Shown here: positions 1 through 7,571 of the stretch, piece by piece | Position numbering within the stretch: position 1 is the stretch's first letter | How the letters are laid out: the number at the start of each line of letters is the position of its first letter | NCBI GenBank assembly: GCA_018435055.1 | Contig: JAHDOA010000035.1 | Coordinates: 1 to 64,000 of the forward strand | Reading direction: 5' to 3' | Length of the DNA stretch: 64,000 nt | Source: Pelotomaculum sp. | GTDB lineage: Bacteria; Bacillota; Desulfotomaculia; Desulfotomaculales; Pelotomaculaceae | Notes under the pieces: generated by a model | What the model saw: only the letters and a program-made list of their open reading frames with translations | Told to the model about the DNA's origin: nothing | Databases searched by the model: none | Position numbers and translations under genes: made by a program

Positions 1-318
1 AACGGTGTGTTTGAAGGTTATGTTTCTACAATTACGGTAATGGAATTATTATCTTCTCCCAGAATATCTGAACAACGTTATGAAGCAATTAGAAATTTGC
101 TCGAAGCCTTCGAACATATACCTGTAGATAAGAAAGTTGCATCTATCGCAGGTAATTTGTTATCAACGTACCGTGCCTCACATGGCATAGAGCCTTTGGA
201 CGCCCTTATTGCTGCAACAGCCCTGGCTAACGAGGCAGTTTTATTTACCCTAAATAAAAAACATTTCAGGTTTATTGCGGGTTTAGTCAGTATGAATCCG
301 TATTTAACTGAAACATAA
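1..318 (+). CDS. PIN-domain toxin (VapC-like), 5' end outside window
   Basis: The reading frame is open to the first base, so the N-terminus is missing. The visible ~105 residues look like the C-terminal two thirds of a PIN-domain ribonuclease. The part with EPLDALIAATAL carries the conserved acidic residue of the second half of the PIN active site, followed by a strand (AVLFTLNKKHF) and the final helix. PIN proteins of this size are usually toxins of type II toxin-antitoxin pairs that cut RNA; the antitoxin would lie upstream, outside the window. The neighbourhood is IS debris, which fits a mobile or relic locus. The family call is recognition only and activity cannot be judged. Confidence 0.65.
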   Translation, partial: NGVFEGYVSTITVMELLSSPRISEQRYEAIRNLLEAFEHIPVDKKVASIAGNLLSTYRASHGIEPLDALIAATALANEAVLFTLNKKHFRFIAGLVSMNPYLTET

Positions 319-324
319 AATTAG

Positions 325-471
325 TCGGTGTCAACTTACCCCTGGCTAATTGCCCGGCAGCAGCAGGCGGAACTGGACAGCATGGCTATCTTTAATATCA
401 ACGACGCTAAAAAATGCTGGGTTGAAACTTGTTTGGAACTGGGGCGCCCGGTACCAGAGCCTTTAACCTAG
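325..471 (+). pseudogene. HicB-like antitoxin remnant (C-terminal fragment)
   Basis: A short open stretch without a proper start encodes a tail containing WVETCLELGRPVPEP and ending in a TAG stop. It resembles the end of HicB-type antitoxins, in which a helix with a W/L-x-E-x-A pattern runs into a G-x-P-x-P-x-P segment. No HicA gene is next to it. I read it as a leftover of a toxin-antitoxin gene. The fragment is short, so the assignment is tentative. Confidence 0.3.
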
Positions 472-561
472 AAAACCTTCATTTAAGGTGACTTGTATTT
501 GTTTTACAATCTTCTAGAGAATATACTACTCCTGCGCGGGGTACGACGGCTGGCAGAATGG

Positions 562-584
562 AAAAGGGCTGAAAAGCCCTTTTT
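562..584 (+). terminator. rho-independent terminator
   Basis: AAAAGGGCT and AGCCCTTTT form a 9-bp stem around a GAAA tetraloop, and the 3' arm runs into a T-tract. It follows the toxin-antitoxin remnants and precedes the IS21 fragment. Confidence 0.75.
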
Positions 585-648
585 GCATTCAAACATTTAA
601 TCAGAAACCTGTATGTAAGCCGGCTTCTTTAGTATAGGTGTCACCGTA

Positions 649-1239
649 ATGGAATACCGCAGTCATCATATTACGGGCAAGCCTGCTTCTGTAGGCGAAA
701 TGTTTGAGAAAGAAAGTGTATATCTAAGAACGTTGCCGGGATACGAATTTGAAACGGCTAAATGCTCCAGTGTCAGGGTTAATTCCTTCTCCACAGCACG
801 CTTTGACACCAATGACTACTCTGTCCCTGTTTCCTATTGCGGCAGCAATGTCAGCGTTAAGGGATATGCCGAAAAAGTTGACATTTACTGCAAAGGGCAG
901 CTGATAGCAAGCCATGAACGTTGCTTCAAGCGCCATACGCCAATATACAAGCTGGAGCATTATCTTCCTATTCTGGAGTATCGCGGGCGGGCAGTATTTA
1001 ATGCCGCTCCAGTCCGTCAGAACCTGCCGCCTGAGTTCCTCGATTGGCTTAAAAGTCATTCTGCCGACCACAAAGAGCTTATGCAGCTTCTATGGGACTG
1101 TGCAGACCGTGGCTGGGAAAATGTCTGGAAAAGCAATGTATCTATAACCAAAAAGCCGGTAATTGCCGATATTGTTCCCGTTTCACCTGTTAACCTAGAG
1201 AAATACGATTTGCTTGCCGGTCGAAGGGTGGGTGCATAA
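649..1239 (+). pseudogene. istA: IS21-family transposase IstA, C-terminal fragment
   Basis: About 196 residues match the C-terminal part of IstA (usually ~400-500 residues): the small beta-barrel region after the integrase core (NSFSTARFDTNDYSVP, then KVDIYCKGQLIASH) and the C-terminal tail. The N-terminal helix-turn-helix and the DDE catalytic core are missing, so this cannot transpose. The apparent ATG at 649 is an internal Met, not the original start. The partner istB follows after 1 base, as is normal for IS21, and is also broken. Confidence 0.85.
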
Positions 1240-1240
1240 T

Positions 1241-1839
1241 ATGTCGGTAAACCCTGTTGAAGAGCAGATTCGACTTTACGCAAAGCAGCTGAAAATACCC
1301 ACCTTTGGAGATTACAATGAAATTCTGAGGCGTATGAAACCGGACAGTAAACTTGAAGATATACTTCTGGAGCTAATGAAATCCGAGGGCATCCAACGTC
1401 AGGAGAACCAAAACCGGCGCCGATTAAAGGCGGCACAATTCCCATACCAAAAAACACTTGATGAGTTGGATTTAAGCCGCTACGATGGTTCAATAACGAA
1501 AATGTTTCTTAATGAACTTTGCTTACTGAAGCAAGGGACAACTACACTTTGGGTAGGCTTGAAAATCGGATACAGAAGTCAGACCTGCTTATTCTGGATG
1601 AACTCAGCTACATAAGCTTCAACCGTCATCAGTCTGAATTGCTGTTCAAAGTGGTATCTGAACGAAGCGAAAGAGGTAGTGTGATTGTTACGACCAATCT
1701 GCCTTTTTCTCAGTGGACAGATCTGTTCGAGAATACGACTATGGTCGCCGCTCTGGTTGATCGTCTGACCTTCAAGTCATATGTTCTTGATATGAACGGA
1801 GAATCTTACCGTCTTGAACAAACAATGAAGAGCCATTAA
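1241..1839 (+). pseudogene. istB: IS21-family ATP-binding helper IstB, deleted and frameshifted
   Basis: The frame from 1241 gives the IstB N-terminus (KQLKIPTFGDYNEIL, later FPYQKTLDELDLS). At about 1520-1560 coding switches frame and continues as the IstB C-terminal half (LLILDELSYISF, the Walker B region; then GSVIVTTNLPFSQW and LVDRLTFKSYVLDM) to a stop at 1839. The segment that should carry the Walker A P-loop is missing, so there is an internal deletion plus a frame change. IstB is the AAA+ partner of the IS21 transposase; this copy is dead. Confidence 0.85.
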
Positions 1840-1849
1840 TCTAACCAGG

Positions 1850-1918
1850 TGGCTCACTTTCTAGCGAGCGTTTAGTGGCTCACTTTTAAATGAGCGACTG
1901 GCTCAGTTTCTAGTTGAC
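1850..1918 (+). repeat. right end of IS21-like element, iterated terminal repeats
   Basis: TGGCTCACTTT occurs at 1850 and 1876, and the variant TGGCTCAGTTT at 1899, spaced 26 and 23 bases apart. They sit directly behind istB. Multiple short terminal repeats are typical of IS21 ends, so this marks the right boundary of the element, immediately next to the IS3 remnant. Confidence 0.65.
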
Positions 1919-2815
1919 AATCATAATAGAAATAGCCAACAGGTGGATTGCTCGGGGACATGCATGCAAAACGGTATTGAAAATTGTTGGTGTTCTTGAA
2001 GCAACTTACTATTATCGAAAAAAATCAGAGGGTCAGACTTCTAAAAACCAAAGCTCAAGAAGCGGAAGACCCAACACCGTATATTCCTGGACAAAGGACC
2101 GGCAGCGGGTAAGTGATGAACAGATCAAGGAATGGTTGATGGAACTGGCTACCGGAGAAGAAAGTGCATATGGATACCGGAAATTGGCTATTTGCCTGCG
2201 CCGGCAGCATAACCTGATAATTAACGATAAAAAAGTTTACAGGCTTTGCAAAGAGTTAGATATACTGGCGCCACAGCGGCGGATTAAGGTTAAGCACCCC
2301 AGACGATTGGCAGCAAATCACCAGATTACAGCCTCTGATCAACTCTGGGAAGTAGACTTAAAGTACTGTTATGTCGCTAAAGAAGACCGTTTTTTCTACC
2401 TGATGAGCTTCATTGATGTTTATGACCGGATGATTGTAGATTACCACCTGGGCTATCTTGCGAAGGGAAACATGCCGCCCAGATCCTGCAACGGGCTTTG
2501 TGGAAACGGCAGCTCTTTGAAACTGACAGCCGACCAGTCATCCGAAGCGATAACGGTCCCCAGTTTATCAGCCATGTGTTCGAAGAAGCCTGTGTGAAAT
2601 TTACTGTTGAGCATGAGCGGATTCCACCTCAAACACCGAATAAAAACGCCCATATAGAGTCTTTTCACGCCTTACTGGAATCAGAATGTTTGAGTCGGTA
2701 TGAATTTTCGTCGTATCAAGAAGCCTATCAGATAGTTATTGAATACATCCAATTTTATAATGAACGACGTATACATGGCAGCTTATATGACTTTTCGCCT
2801 TGCGAATTTCGCCAA
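1914..2815 (+). pseudogene. IS3-family transposase OrfB, one frameshift
   Basis: The first frame (1914 to about 2465) gives the OrfB N-terminus, a YGYRKLAICLRRQ segment and the first catalytic Asp in LWEVDLKY. A frame change near 2458-2470 leads to the second frame with the second Asp (VIRSDNGPQF) and the catalytic Glu (HIESFHALLESE), ending around FSPCEFRQL. Joined, the two give a full-length ~300-residue DDE integrase. No orfA is present upstream. Beyond about 2811 the sequence belongs to an interrupted gene on the other strand. The natural stop codon seems to be lost at the junction. Confidence 0.85.
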
Positions 2816-2966
2816 CTGTATTTACTATTAAAAGCGCAAGATACCAGACTAATTGCCTGTTGCGGGCGGCAGGCCACAGGGCCAGGCCCTTCCAGATCAC
2901 TGACCAGGCAATTAATAAATAGAATAGAGGGTTGTTCGGTTGTAAGATTTGTAATACATTATCCAT
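2811..2966 (-). pseudogene. DUF5652-like membrane protein truncated by the IS3 element
   Basis: On the minus strand an ATG at 2966 overlaps the end of the XRE regulator by 8 bases. It encodes a hydrophobic protein with NPLFYLLIAWSVIWKG, LALWPAARN and VWYLALLIVNTVG, the pattern I associate with DUF5652, a small two-helix membrane protein. After VNTVG the family usually continues into a second membrane stretch, but here the frame runs into the end of the IS3 transposase and becomes unrelated sequence to a stop near 2736. The IS3 copy therefore seems to have removed the C-terminus. It was probably co-transcribed with the XRE regulator. Confidence 0.6.
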
Positions 2967-4083
2967 TTGTATTCCTCCCTATATTTATTTTTAGTTTATC
3001 AATTATGCTTTTATATCGCGGCTGTTCTGCTAAAGTCGCAAAGGCTGGATTTGATAAGACACATTGCAGCATGCTTTCTTTGATTACTTTTTCATTCCGT
3101 GGGGCGCCGGTACCTAAATCAAATTCTGCAAACCAGCCATCAATTGCATCAAAGAAAGAATCCCCGTGTAATGAACAAGGAAAGAAGCCCCTGGTGCAGA
3201 TATCTGCATATTTCTGTAACATACCAAGGGATTTTTCAATATTGCCCTGTAAACTGTATACCTGTGCTGCTGTAAAATAGATCTGCGCCATAGTGTTTGG
3301 ATGTAATCGTTCTAAATCATAGATAGCTGCAACAGATAGTGCCCGGTGTAGAATTTCCTCGGTTTTATTGCTGTTATCGGCATTTAGCAGCAAATAGGCC
3401 GGCGTAGCTCCTATTAGCGCAAGCAGGTGCTGATACATACTGATTTGCGTTACTTCTTTTGCCTTTGATGCATTTCCCATGAGCTGATAGGCCCGGGCCA
3501 CAATTTCGTGATCCGTGGGCAGCGGCCGGATGGATTCGCCCAGCAGATCCAAAACCTCCCGGGGCTGCAGCAGCATCAGGTGGCAAACAGCTTCAAAAGA
3601 AGTTGCTTCCCTGGAGAGCCATACGTCTCCACTTTCAGTTTTAATTCTGACGCATAACTCGACTGCTTCTTTTAATATAGCTTCTTGCGCTATCTTTTCT
3701 TCTGCCAGCATATGGTGATTGGCCAGCAGCACTGCCATCTGCAGCAGCAGCGGAAAACAGGAATAGTATTTTTTAATTATTTTCCGGCATTCTTCCAGGA
3801 CGTCATTAAATGGCCGGGTAGCAAAGTCAGATGCCAGTCTATGATACAATTTTTTGATATCTTCCTTTGCCATCTGTGGTGCATAATCAATCAACCTGTC
3901 AACGCTGATGTTAAAATAGGCCGCAAGCTGCGGCAGGAAGGTAATGTCGGGATAACTCTGCCCGGTTTCCCATTTTGAAACAGATGCCTTGGAGACCCCG
4001 ACATATGCCGCAAGTTCATCCTGGGTAATACCTTTTTCTTTGCGTTTTGCAGCAAGCGTTTTGGCAATATTGATTTCTTTCAT
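2959..4083 (-). CDS. XRE-family transcriptional regulator with TPR-like C-terminus
   Basis: Residues ~1-65 are a Cro/CI-type helix-turn-helix (RKEKGITQDELAAYVGVS, then KASVSKWETGQSYPD). The remaining ~300 residues are helical, with spacing suggestive of tetratricopeptide-like repeats (AQIYFTAAQVYSLQGNIEKSL). This is the architecture of many Firmicutes regulators that sense a peptide or protein ligand through the C-terminal repeats. The start at 4083 is preceded by a GAGGTGATC-type ribosome site. The truncated DUF5652 gene overlaps its end, so the pair formed one operon. Targets are unknown. Confidence 0.85.
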   Translation of the reverse strand: MKEINIAKTLAAKRKEKGITQDELAAYVGVSKASVSKWETGQSYPDITFLPQLAAYFNISVDRLIDYAPQMAKEDIKKLYHRLASDFATRPFNDVLEECRKIIKKYYSCFPLLLQMAVLLANHHMLAEEKIAQEAILKEAVELCVRIKTESGDVWLSREATSFEAVCHLMLLQPREVLDLLGESIRPLPTDHEIVARAYQLMGNASKAKEVTQISMYQHLLALIGATPAYLLLNADNSNKTEEILHRALSVAAIYDLERLHPNTMAQIYFTAAQVYSLQGNIEKSLGMLQKYADICTRGFFPCSLHGDSFFDAIDGWFAEFDLGTGAPRNEKVIKESMLQCVLSNPAFATLAEQPRYKSIIDKLKINIGRNTNG

Positions 4084-4198
4084 ATGATCACCTCAAGTAT
4101 AATTGTACGGGTTTTAGCCCATAAAACAATGGATTGGTGGTTGACTTTAGTTGAATAAATCAACCACAGGGAAACTTGAGATAAGGAAGAGAATACCA

Positions 4199-5254
4199 TT
4201 AATGCTGCAATTCATTTACCAGTTTTCGCCTGTCGACAGTTCGCGGGGGTTCTTCAAGCCAGCCGTTTTCGATTAAAATATTTATCCCATCCTCGGCAAA
4301 ATCGCCCGATGCCGGCATTAAACGCAGCAGGTTAGCCTTAATGTCATGTCGGTAACTATAAACCATTATATTCGTAAAATCTAATACCCCGCAGGTGTTT
4401 AGTAATGCTGTTTGAGACATTATCAGCCTGTCCGAAAAAGGCGGAACCGTAGACTCAGTAACCATAGTATCCCAGGAAATGGGTACCGGAATATCTTCCT
4501 TCTGTAATATTGCACTGAAGGTATCGCTCACCTTTGAAGCTAATTTTATTCCTCTGTCTATATAATCACGCACTTTTTTTGACCTTACTACCTGCCTAAA
4601 TCCTGTTAAAAGGCACTTTCCAGTGTTATTATGTAATATAACATGGAAAACTGAGGAAACTTCCTGCGCTAGGAGAGGCCTCTTTTCACCTAAAAAGCCC
4701 GTTAAAAATGACTGTTTTTTAACTAAATCAATATTATGGGATGTAGTAACATAAGGGGGCCTGATATATAGCCCTTTTGATAAAATGGTATTATTTATAT
4801 GCTCAAATAGCTGATAAAAGGAATTGCTGCAGTAAGCGTAAAATTTTAAAACATCGGATCTGGTCGAAGTGACAAAGTTTATACTATTTATAGGTATATC
4901 GAATTTACTGTAACATAATAGATAATACAAATAGAAATTGTCTGAAAATAGTCGTGGCGCTTTAAAGTTTACATCTTCGCTGTCTGAAAAACCCATAGGG
5001 ACAGGTAGATTTTCCTTTTGAAATATATCTGTTATCTTTCTTAATCTTTGAGTTTCTATAGCAAGAGCTTCCTTCAATAGCGACCTGGCGTTTTTATCGT
5101 CAACATTTGCTAAATAGCTTTTCTTAAAACAAGTAACAAGGCTGTTTATAACATAGGTATTCCAGAGGTTCCCTATCTCTGATGAAGTTAGCCCCGGGGT
5201 ATGGGTTATATTATTGTTATAAGCCGGGGTTTTATTCTCAGACACTGTTTCCAT
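4199..5254 (-). CDS. DUF3231 family protein (spore coat CotF-like, duplicated)
   Basis: The 351-residue protein consists of two similar ~165-residue halves, each helical with the pattern of ferritin-like DUF3231 proteins. A KENLPVPMGFSDSED block in the first half corresponds to KEDIPVPISWDTMV in the second. Each half starts with helices rich in Tyr and Leu. The family is found in spore-forming Firmicutes and is related to spore coat CotF-like proteins. It is monocistronic on the minus strand. A role in the spore is inferred from the family. Confidence 0.8.
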   Translation of the reverse strand: METVSENKTPAYNNNITHTPGLTSSEIGNLWNTYVINSLVTCFKKSYLANVDDKNARSLLKEALAIETQRLRKITDIFQKENLPVPMGFSDSEDVNFKAPRLFSDNFYLYYLLCYSKFDIPINSINFVTSTRSDVLKFYAYCSNSFYQLFEHINNTILSKGLYIRPPYVTTSHNIDLVKKQSFLTGFLGEKRPLLAQEVSSVFHVILHNNTGKCLLTGFRQVVRSKKVRDYIDRGIKLASKVSDTFSAILQKEDIPVPISWDTMVTESTVPPFSDRLIMSQTALLNTCGVLDFTNIMVYSYRHDIKANLLRLMPASGDFAEDGINILIENGWLEEPPRTVDRRKLVNELQH

Positions 5255-5574
5255 CTAAAGACTACCCCTTCCTGGTAAAAGTTGTTTTATTATTTGCTCT
5301 AATGAGGAATTAATACTTTATTCAATGTCGTATTGCCCTGGAAACGTACAGCCCTCCTCCCAGTGTTATTTTCCCCGGGAGATATGAAACATACAATTCC
5401 AACGATAGGTTTATTTATTCGAGTCAATACCTGGTATCTTCCCTATTAATTCGATCATCTATTAATGGTATAATAAAACCAACTTGCTGGTTTTAACTGA
5501 TTCCCTGTTAGGTAATTCCAGCGTTAAAGCCAGTCGCGAAAATATCATGACAACCGAAAGTGAGGTGATCATAA
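5255..5574. other. intergenic region between divergent genes
   Basis: 320 bases between the DUF3231 gene (minus) and the GyrI-like gene (plus). It contains a TATAAT at 5469-5474 on the plus strand without a convincing -35, and a clear ribosome site (GAGGTGATC) just before the ATG at 5575. I see no ORF, repeat or RNA gene. Confidence 0.5.
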
Positions 5575-6033
5575 ATGGACTTAAATATTGAGCTGAACGA
5601 GCAAGCCGCGCAGCCGGTTTTATCCATCAGGGCCAGGACCACCTTAGATGGGCTGCCGCTGCTTATTGGCGGATCCTACAGGGAGATTGCAGAATACCTG
5701 GCGGAATTGGGCGAGCAGCCGGCACATGCGCCGTATACCGCCTATTACAACCTGGACATGCAGGATTTGGACGTGGAAATAGGTTTCCCGGTGGCAAAGC
5801 CGCTGCCCGGGAAAGGTGAGATCAAGGCCGGCGAAATCCCTGCAGGCAGGTACGTGTCCTGCATGTATAAAGGACCCTATGCGCAGATGGAGCCGGTGTA
5901 CAATGAAATGAACAAATGGATGCAGAAAAACAACCTTGAGCCGGTGGGCATAGCCTACGAATATTACTATAACGGGCCGCAGGATGTGCCGGAAAACGAG
6001 CTGTTGACCAGGATATCAATGCCTGTAAAATAA
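5575..6033 (+). CDS. GyrI-like / effector-binding domain protein
   Basis: 152 residues form a stand-alone effector-binding (GyrI/SOUL-like) domain: an N-terminal strand, a GSYREIAEYLAEL helix, a central IGFPVAKPLPGKGEI segment, the AGRYVSCMYKGPYAQM motif typical of AraC/BmrR effector-binding domains, and a C-terminal EYYYNGPQDVPENELLT block. There is no DNA-binding domain. Free-standing members bind small amphipathic molecules or have hydrolase activity; the ligand here is unknown. The MBL-fold gene follows 33 bases downstream and is probably co-transcribed. Confidence 0.8.
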   Translation: MDLNIELNEQAAQPVLSIRARTTLDGLPLLIGGSYREIAEYLAELGEQPAHAPYTAYYNLDMQDLDVEIGFPVAKPLPGKGEIKAGEIPAGRYVSCMYKGPYAQMEPVYNEMNKWMQKNNLEPVGIAYEYYYNGPQDVPENELLTRISMPVK

Positions 6034-6066
6034 TCTACATGATATGACAGCTGAGTTAGGAAGTGA

Positions 6067-7053
6067 ATGCAAATTATTGAAGAAGTTCTATCTGGTATTT
6101 ACGCTATAAAGGTACCCCTCCCGGGCAATCCTCTTCAGGCTATAAATGCCTACTTGATAAAAGGCCGGGAGCGCAACCTGCTCATTGACACCGGGTTTAA
6201 CCGGGTAGAATGCCGGACAGCGCTTTTAAACGGGCTGAAATCATTGGACGCCGCTCCGGATAAAACCGACATTTTCATCACTCATATGCATGCCGACCAC
6301 TGCGGCCTGATCAATGCTGTGGCCACAGAGAAGAACGCAGTATACTGCAGCGCGGTCGACGCGAAACGCATCAACTGGGCGATCACACCGGAATACTGGC
6401 CGAAAAACCTGGCTTACGCGGGTTCGCACGGTTTCCCGGTGCGCGAGCACAGGGGTGAGCTCCTGCAGCATCCCGCCCAGAAATACGGCCCTGACAGCCA
6501 GCATGACTTTAGTGTGGCCGGGGAAGGCGATGTCCTGGAAGCCGGTGAATATGCGTTTGTTGTTGTGGAAACACCGGGCCACACGCCGGGGCATATTTGC
6601 CTGTATGAACCGGATAAAAAAATATTGTTTTCCGGCGATCATATATTAGACGAGATCACGCCCAATATAACCATGTTTTATGAAGGGCTGCCGGACCCCC
6701 TGGGCTGGTACCTGCAGAGCCTGGACAAGGTAGACCGGATGGCAATCGACCTGGTATTGCCGGGACACCAGAGGGTTATTGAAGATACGCATCAGCGGAT
6801 CGTTGAACTAAAGCAGCATTACGACAATAGGCTGCGTGAGGTTATGACCGTTCTGGAGGGCGGCTCGATGAGCGCCTTTCAGGTTGCCGGCGGGATAACC
6901 TGGGATATACCGTGCGCCTGGGACAAGTTTCCGCTGCAACAGTTGTGGTTCGCCACCGGGGAAATCATTTCCCACCTGGAACATTTGCGGCAGCAAAACA
7001 AGGTGCGCAGGTTCGAATGTGAGGGGAACCTGCTGTTTGAGCTGGTGAAATAG
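6067..7053 (+). CDS. MBL-fold metallo-hydrolase
   Basis: The metal-binding signature HMHADH lies at residues 73-78 (H73, H75, D77, H78). ETPGHTPGH follows at about residue 170, SGDHIL near 190 and an LPGHQ motif near 240. The 328-residue length and a helical C-terminal extension place it in the glyoxalase II-like group of metallo-beta-lactamase-fold hydrolases. The N-terminal INAYLIKG and LLIDTGF strands are standard. It is preceded by an AGGAAGTG ribosome site. The substrate cannot be deduced. Confidence 0.85.
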   Translation: MQIIEEVLSGIYAIKVPLPGNPLQAINAYLIKGRERNLLIDTGFNRVECRTALLNGLKSLDAAPDKTDIFITHMHADHCGLINAVATEKNAVYCSAVDAKRINWAITPEYWPKNLAYAGSHGFPVREHRGELLQHPAQKYGPDSQHDFSVAGEGDVLEAGEYAFVVVETPGHTPGHICLYEPDKKILFSGDHILDEITPNITMFYEGLPDPLGWYLQSLDKVDRMAIDLVLPGHQRVIEDTHQRIVELKQHYDNRLREVMTVLEGGSMSAFQVAGGITWDIPCAWDKFPLQQLWFATGEIISHLEHLRQQNKVRRFECEGNLLFELVK

Positions 7054-7072
7054 GGCCAGGGTATACCGGGTG

Positions 7073-7462
7073 TTATACGTGTTTATAGCCCCTTTTGCAG
7101 GGTATCACACCCCGCACACCGCCACGCGGGTTTTCCGTGTCGCCTTTTCTTCTCGGGATTAGATGGATATGCGCGTGCATGACGGTTTGCCCGGCTGTTT
7201 CTCCACAGTTTGTGCCGATATTAAAGCCCAGCACGGTGGGATCTTCACTGGTAATTTTATCTTTCAGATACCTTATTAAACCTTCTGCGTCGTGTATTTC
7301 CTGTGTGGTCATGGTAAAGTAGTCGGTAGTGTGGCGGCGGGGGATAATCAGCATGTGGCCCGGGGTTACGGGACATCCATCTTCCAGGGCAAAGACAGCG
7401 CCGTTTTCTCCTGCTTTGTCTTTAATTCTTTCCGGATCGCAAAATGGGCAATATTCTTTCAT
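7073..7462 (-). CDS. HIT-family nucleotide-binding protein
   Basis: The histidine triad reads HAHIHLIPRR (H96, H98, H100), preceded by GFNIGTNCGETAGQT, the usual upstream glycine-rich loop. CPFC near the N-terminus suggests a zinc site as in Hint-type proteins. The 129-residue length fits HIT hydrolases acting on AMP-linked phosphoramidates or dinucleotides. It is convergent with the MBL gene. A large inverted repeat and a candidate promoter lie just upstream (7470-7533). Confidence 0.9.
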   Translation of the reverse strand: MKEYCPFCDPERIKDKAGENGAVFALEDGCPVTPGHMLIIPRRHTTDYFTMTTQEIHDAEGLIRYLKDKITSEDPTVLGFNIGTNCGETAGQTVMHAHIHLIPRRKGDTENPRGGVRGVIPCKRGYKHV

Positions 7463-7469
7463 AATATTG

Positions 7470-7533
7470 AAATAACCCCTTCTTTTTTGGTTGTGTCATT
7501 TAACACAATTATACCCTGAAGAAGGGGTTATTT
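7470..7533 (-). promoter_or_regulatory. 15-bp inverted repeat with embedded promoter and palindrome
   Basis: AAATAACCCCTTCTT (7470-7484) and AAGAAGGGGTTATTT (7519-7533) are perfect complements around a 34-base loop. Read on the minus strand, the loop holds a TATAAT-like -10 and a TTGTGT-N6-ACACAA palindrome. The 3' arm carries the AAGAAGGGG that could serve as the HIT ribosome site. The structure could terminate htpG read-through while providing a promoter for the HIT gene. Confidence 0.5.
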
Positions 7534-7571
7534 GTATGGCTGTCAGGCATATTATTATATTTTTGTCAAGG

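Noticed and set aside
2815-3280. Continuation of the IS3 second frame to 3280
   Set aside because: Beyond about 2811 it is antisense to the DUF5652 fragment and the XRE regulator; the transposase homology ends at FSPCEFRQL.
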